From: Mucilaginibacter sp. SG564
GTDB lineage: Bacteria > Bacteroidota > Bacteroidia > Sphingobacteriales > Sphingobacteriaceae
Length of the DNA: 64,000 nucleotides
NCBI RefSeq assembly: GCF_013149275.1
Contig: NZ_JABGNA010000001.1
Coordinates: 372,001-436,000 of the forward strand
Direction: 5' to 3'
Each line of letters opens with the position of its first letter. Position 1 is the stretch's first letter. A program made the position numbers and the translations under genes. Shown here one piece after another: positions 63,658 through 64,000 of the stretch. The notes under the pieces were generated by a model. The model was not told the origin of the DNA. It worked only from the letters and a program-made list of their open reading frames with translations, and did no database searches.

Positions 63658-64000
63658 ATGGAAAACATTAAAAATATCATCTTCGATTATGGTAACGTTA
63701 TATTCAGTCTCGACTTTTTGAAAGGGCAAGCCGCCTGGAAACAGTTGGGAATCAATAATCCCGCGGATTTTTTTGGGCATAAACAGCAGGATGAAATTTT
63801 TGATAAATTTGATAGGGGAGAAGTCACTGCCGATCAATTCAGAGACTATGTCAGGAAAAAGATCGGCAATCTTGAGCTAACCAATGATCAAATTAATGCA
63901 GCCTGGAACAGTATGCTACTCGGAATTGAGTCCGGGAACCATGAATTATTGCTGCGTTTAAAGAATAAGTACCGCACCTTTTTGCTCAGTAATATCAACG
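63658..64000 (+). CDS. HAD-superfamily (IA) hydrolase, partial
   Basis: The first 114 residues of a haloacid-dehalogenase-type phosphatase; the gene runs off the window. The ATG at 63658 starts MENIKNIIFDYGNVIFSLD, which carries the HAD motif I aspartate with G-N-V after it, as in YihX-like sugar-phosphate phosphatases where the second Asp of the classic motif is replaced. Motif II begins to show as TFLLSNIN at the window edge. The cap domain lies between. Substrate is unknown. Confidence 0.88.
   Translation, partial: MENIKNIIFDYGNVIFSLDFLKGQAAWKQLGINNPADFFGHKQQDEIFDKFDRGEVTADQFRDYVRKKIGNLELTNDQINAAWNSMLLGIESGNHELLLRLKNKYRTFLLSNIN

Overview
The window reads as a chromosomal segment of a Bacteroidota bacterium, most likely a Sphingobacteriaceae member close to Mucilaginibacter or Pedobacter. 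The reasons are four SusC-type TonB receptors, three SusD lipoproteins, a FecI/FecR pair, many Bacteroidota-style lipoproteins, moderate GC, and promoters of the TTTG-N19-TAnnTTTG type. No plasmid, phage, IS element or CRISPR array was seen.

Layout. (1) 1-3072, minus strand: ECF sigma factor, FecR anti-sigma and the start of a SusC receptor with an STN signalling domain. (2) 3446-9830: a TetR regulator with its own promoter, then a TolC-MFP-RND efflux operon. Three copies of a TRAAC-N3-GTTCA inverted repeat look like its operators. (3) 10109-33964: a glycan-utilisation region with two SusC/SusD pairs, three GH71/99-like proteins, a GH2 enzyme, a two-domain SGNH esterase and a GH43 enzyme. A membrane-anchored regulator (LamG-kelch-TM-winged helix) lies between the two halves on the opposite strand.

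(4) 34107-46310: the most unusual part. A consensus promoter drives a leader with a 31-codon ORF ending in four Cys codons, Trp and stop. An intrinsic terminator follows, then a long operon: SusC, SusD, cyanophycinase-like S51 peptidase, a tRNA-Cys(GCA)-like element, two DoxX-like membrane proteins, a YeiH-type sulfate exporter, a c-type cytochrome and a SoxC-type sulfite dehydrogenase. I read this as a sulfur-compound uptake and oxidation operon controlled by cysteine-dependent attenuation. A tRNA-Cys-shaped RNA is embedded in the same transcript. I know of no described system of this composition.

(5) 46561-51447: a COG4315 lipoprotein, then a Reg_prop/Y_Y_Y sensor kinase and a NarL-type response regulator. 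(6) 51483-62821, minus strand: nitrate assimilation. It holds a porin, a NarK-type transporter, a nitrate reductase fused to its own FAD/NAD reductase and BFD domains, a half-domain/rubredoxin protein, and NirB and NirD in a separate unit. (7) 63105-64000: a DUF7009 protein, tRNA-Met(CAT) and the start of a HAD phosphatase.

All calls come from reading the sequence and remembered family motifs; no database search was run.
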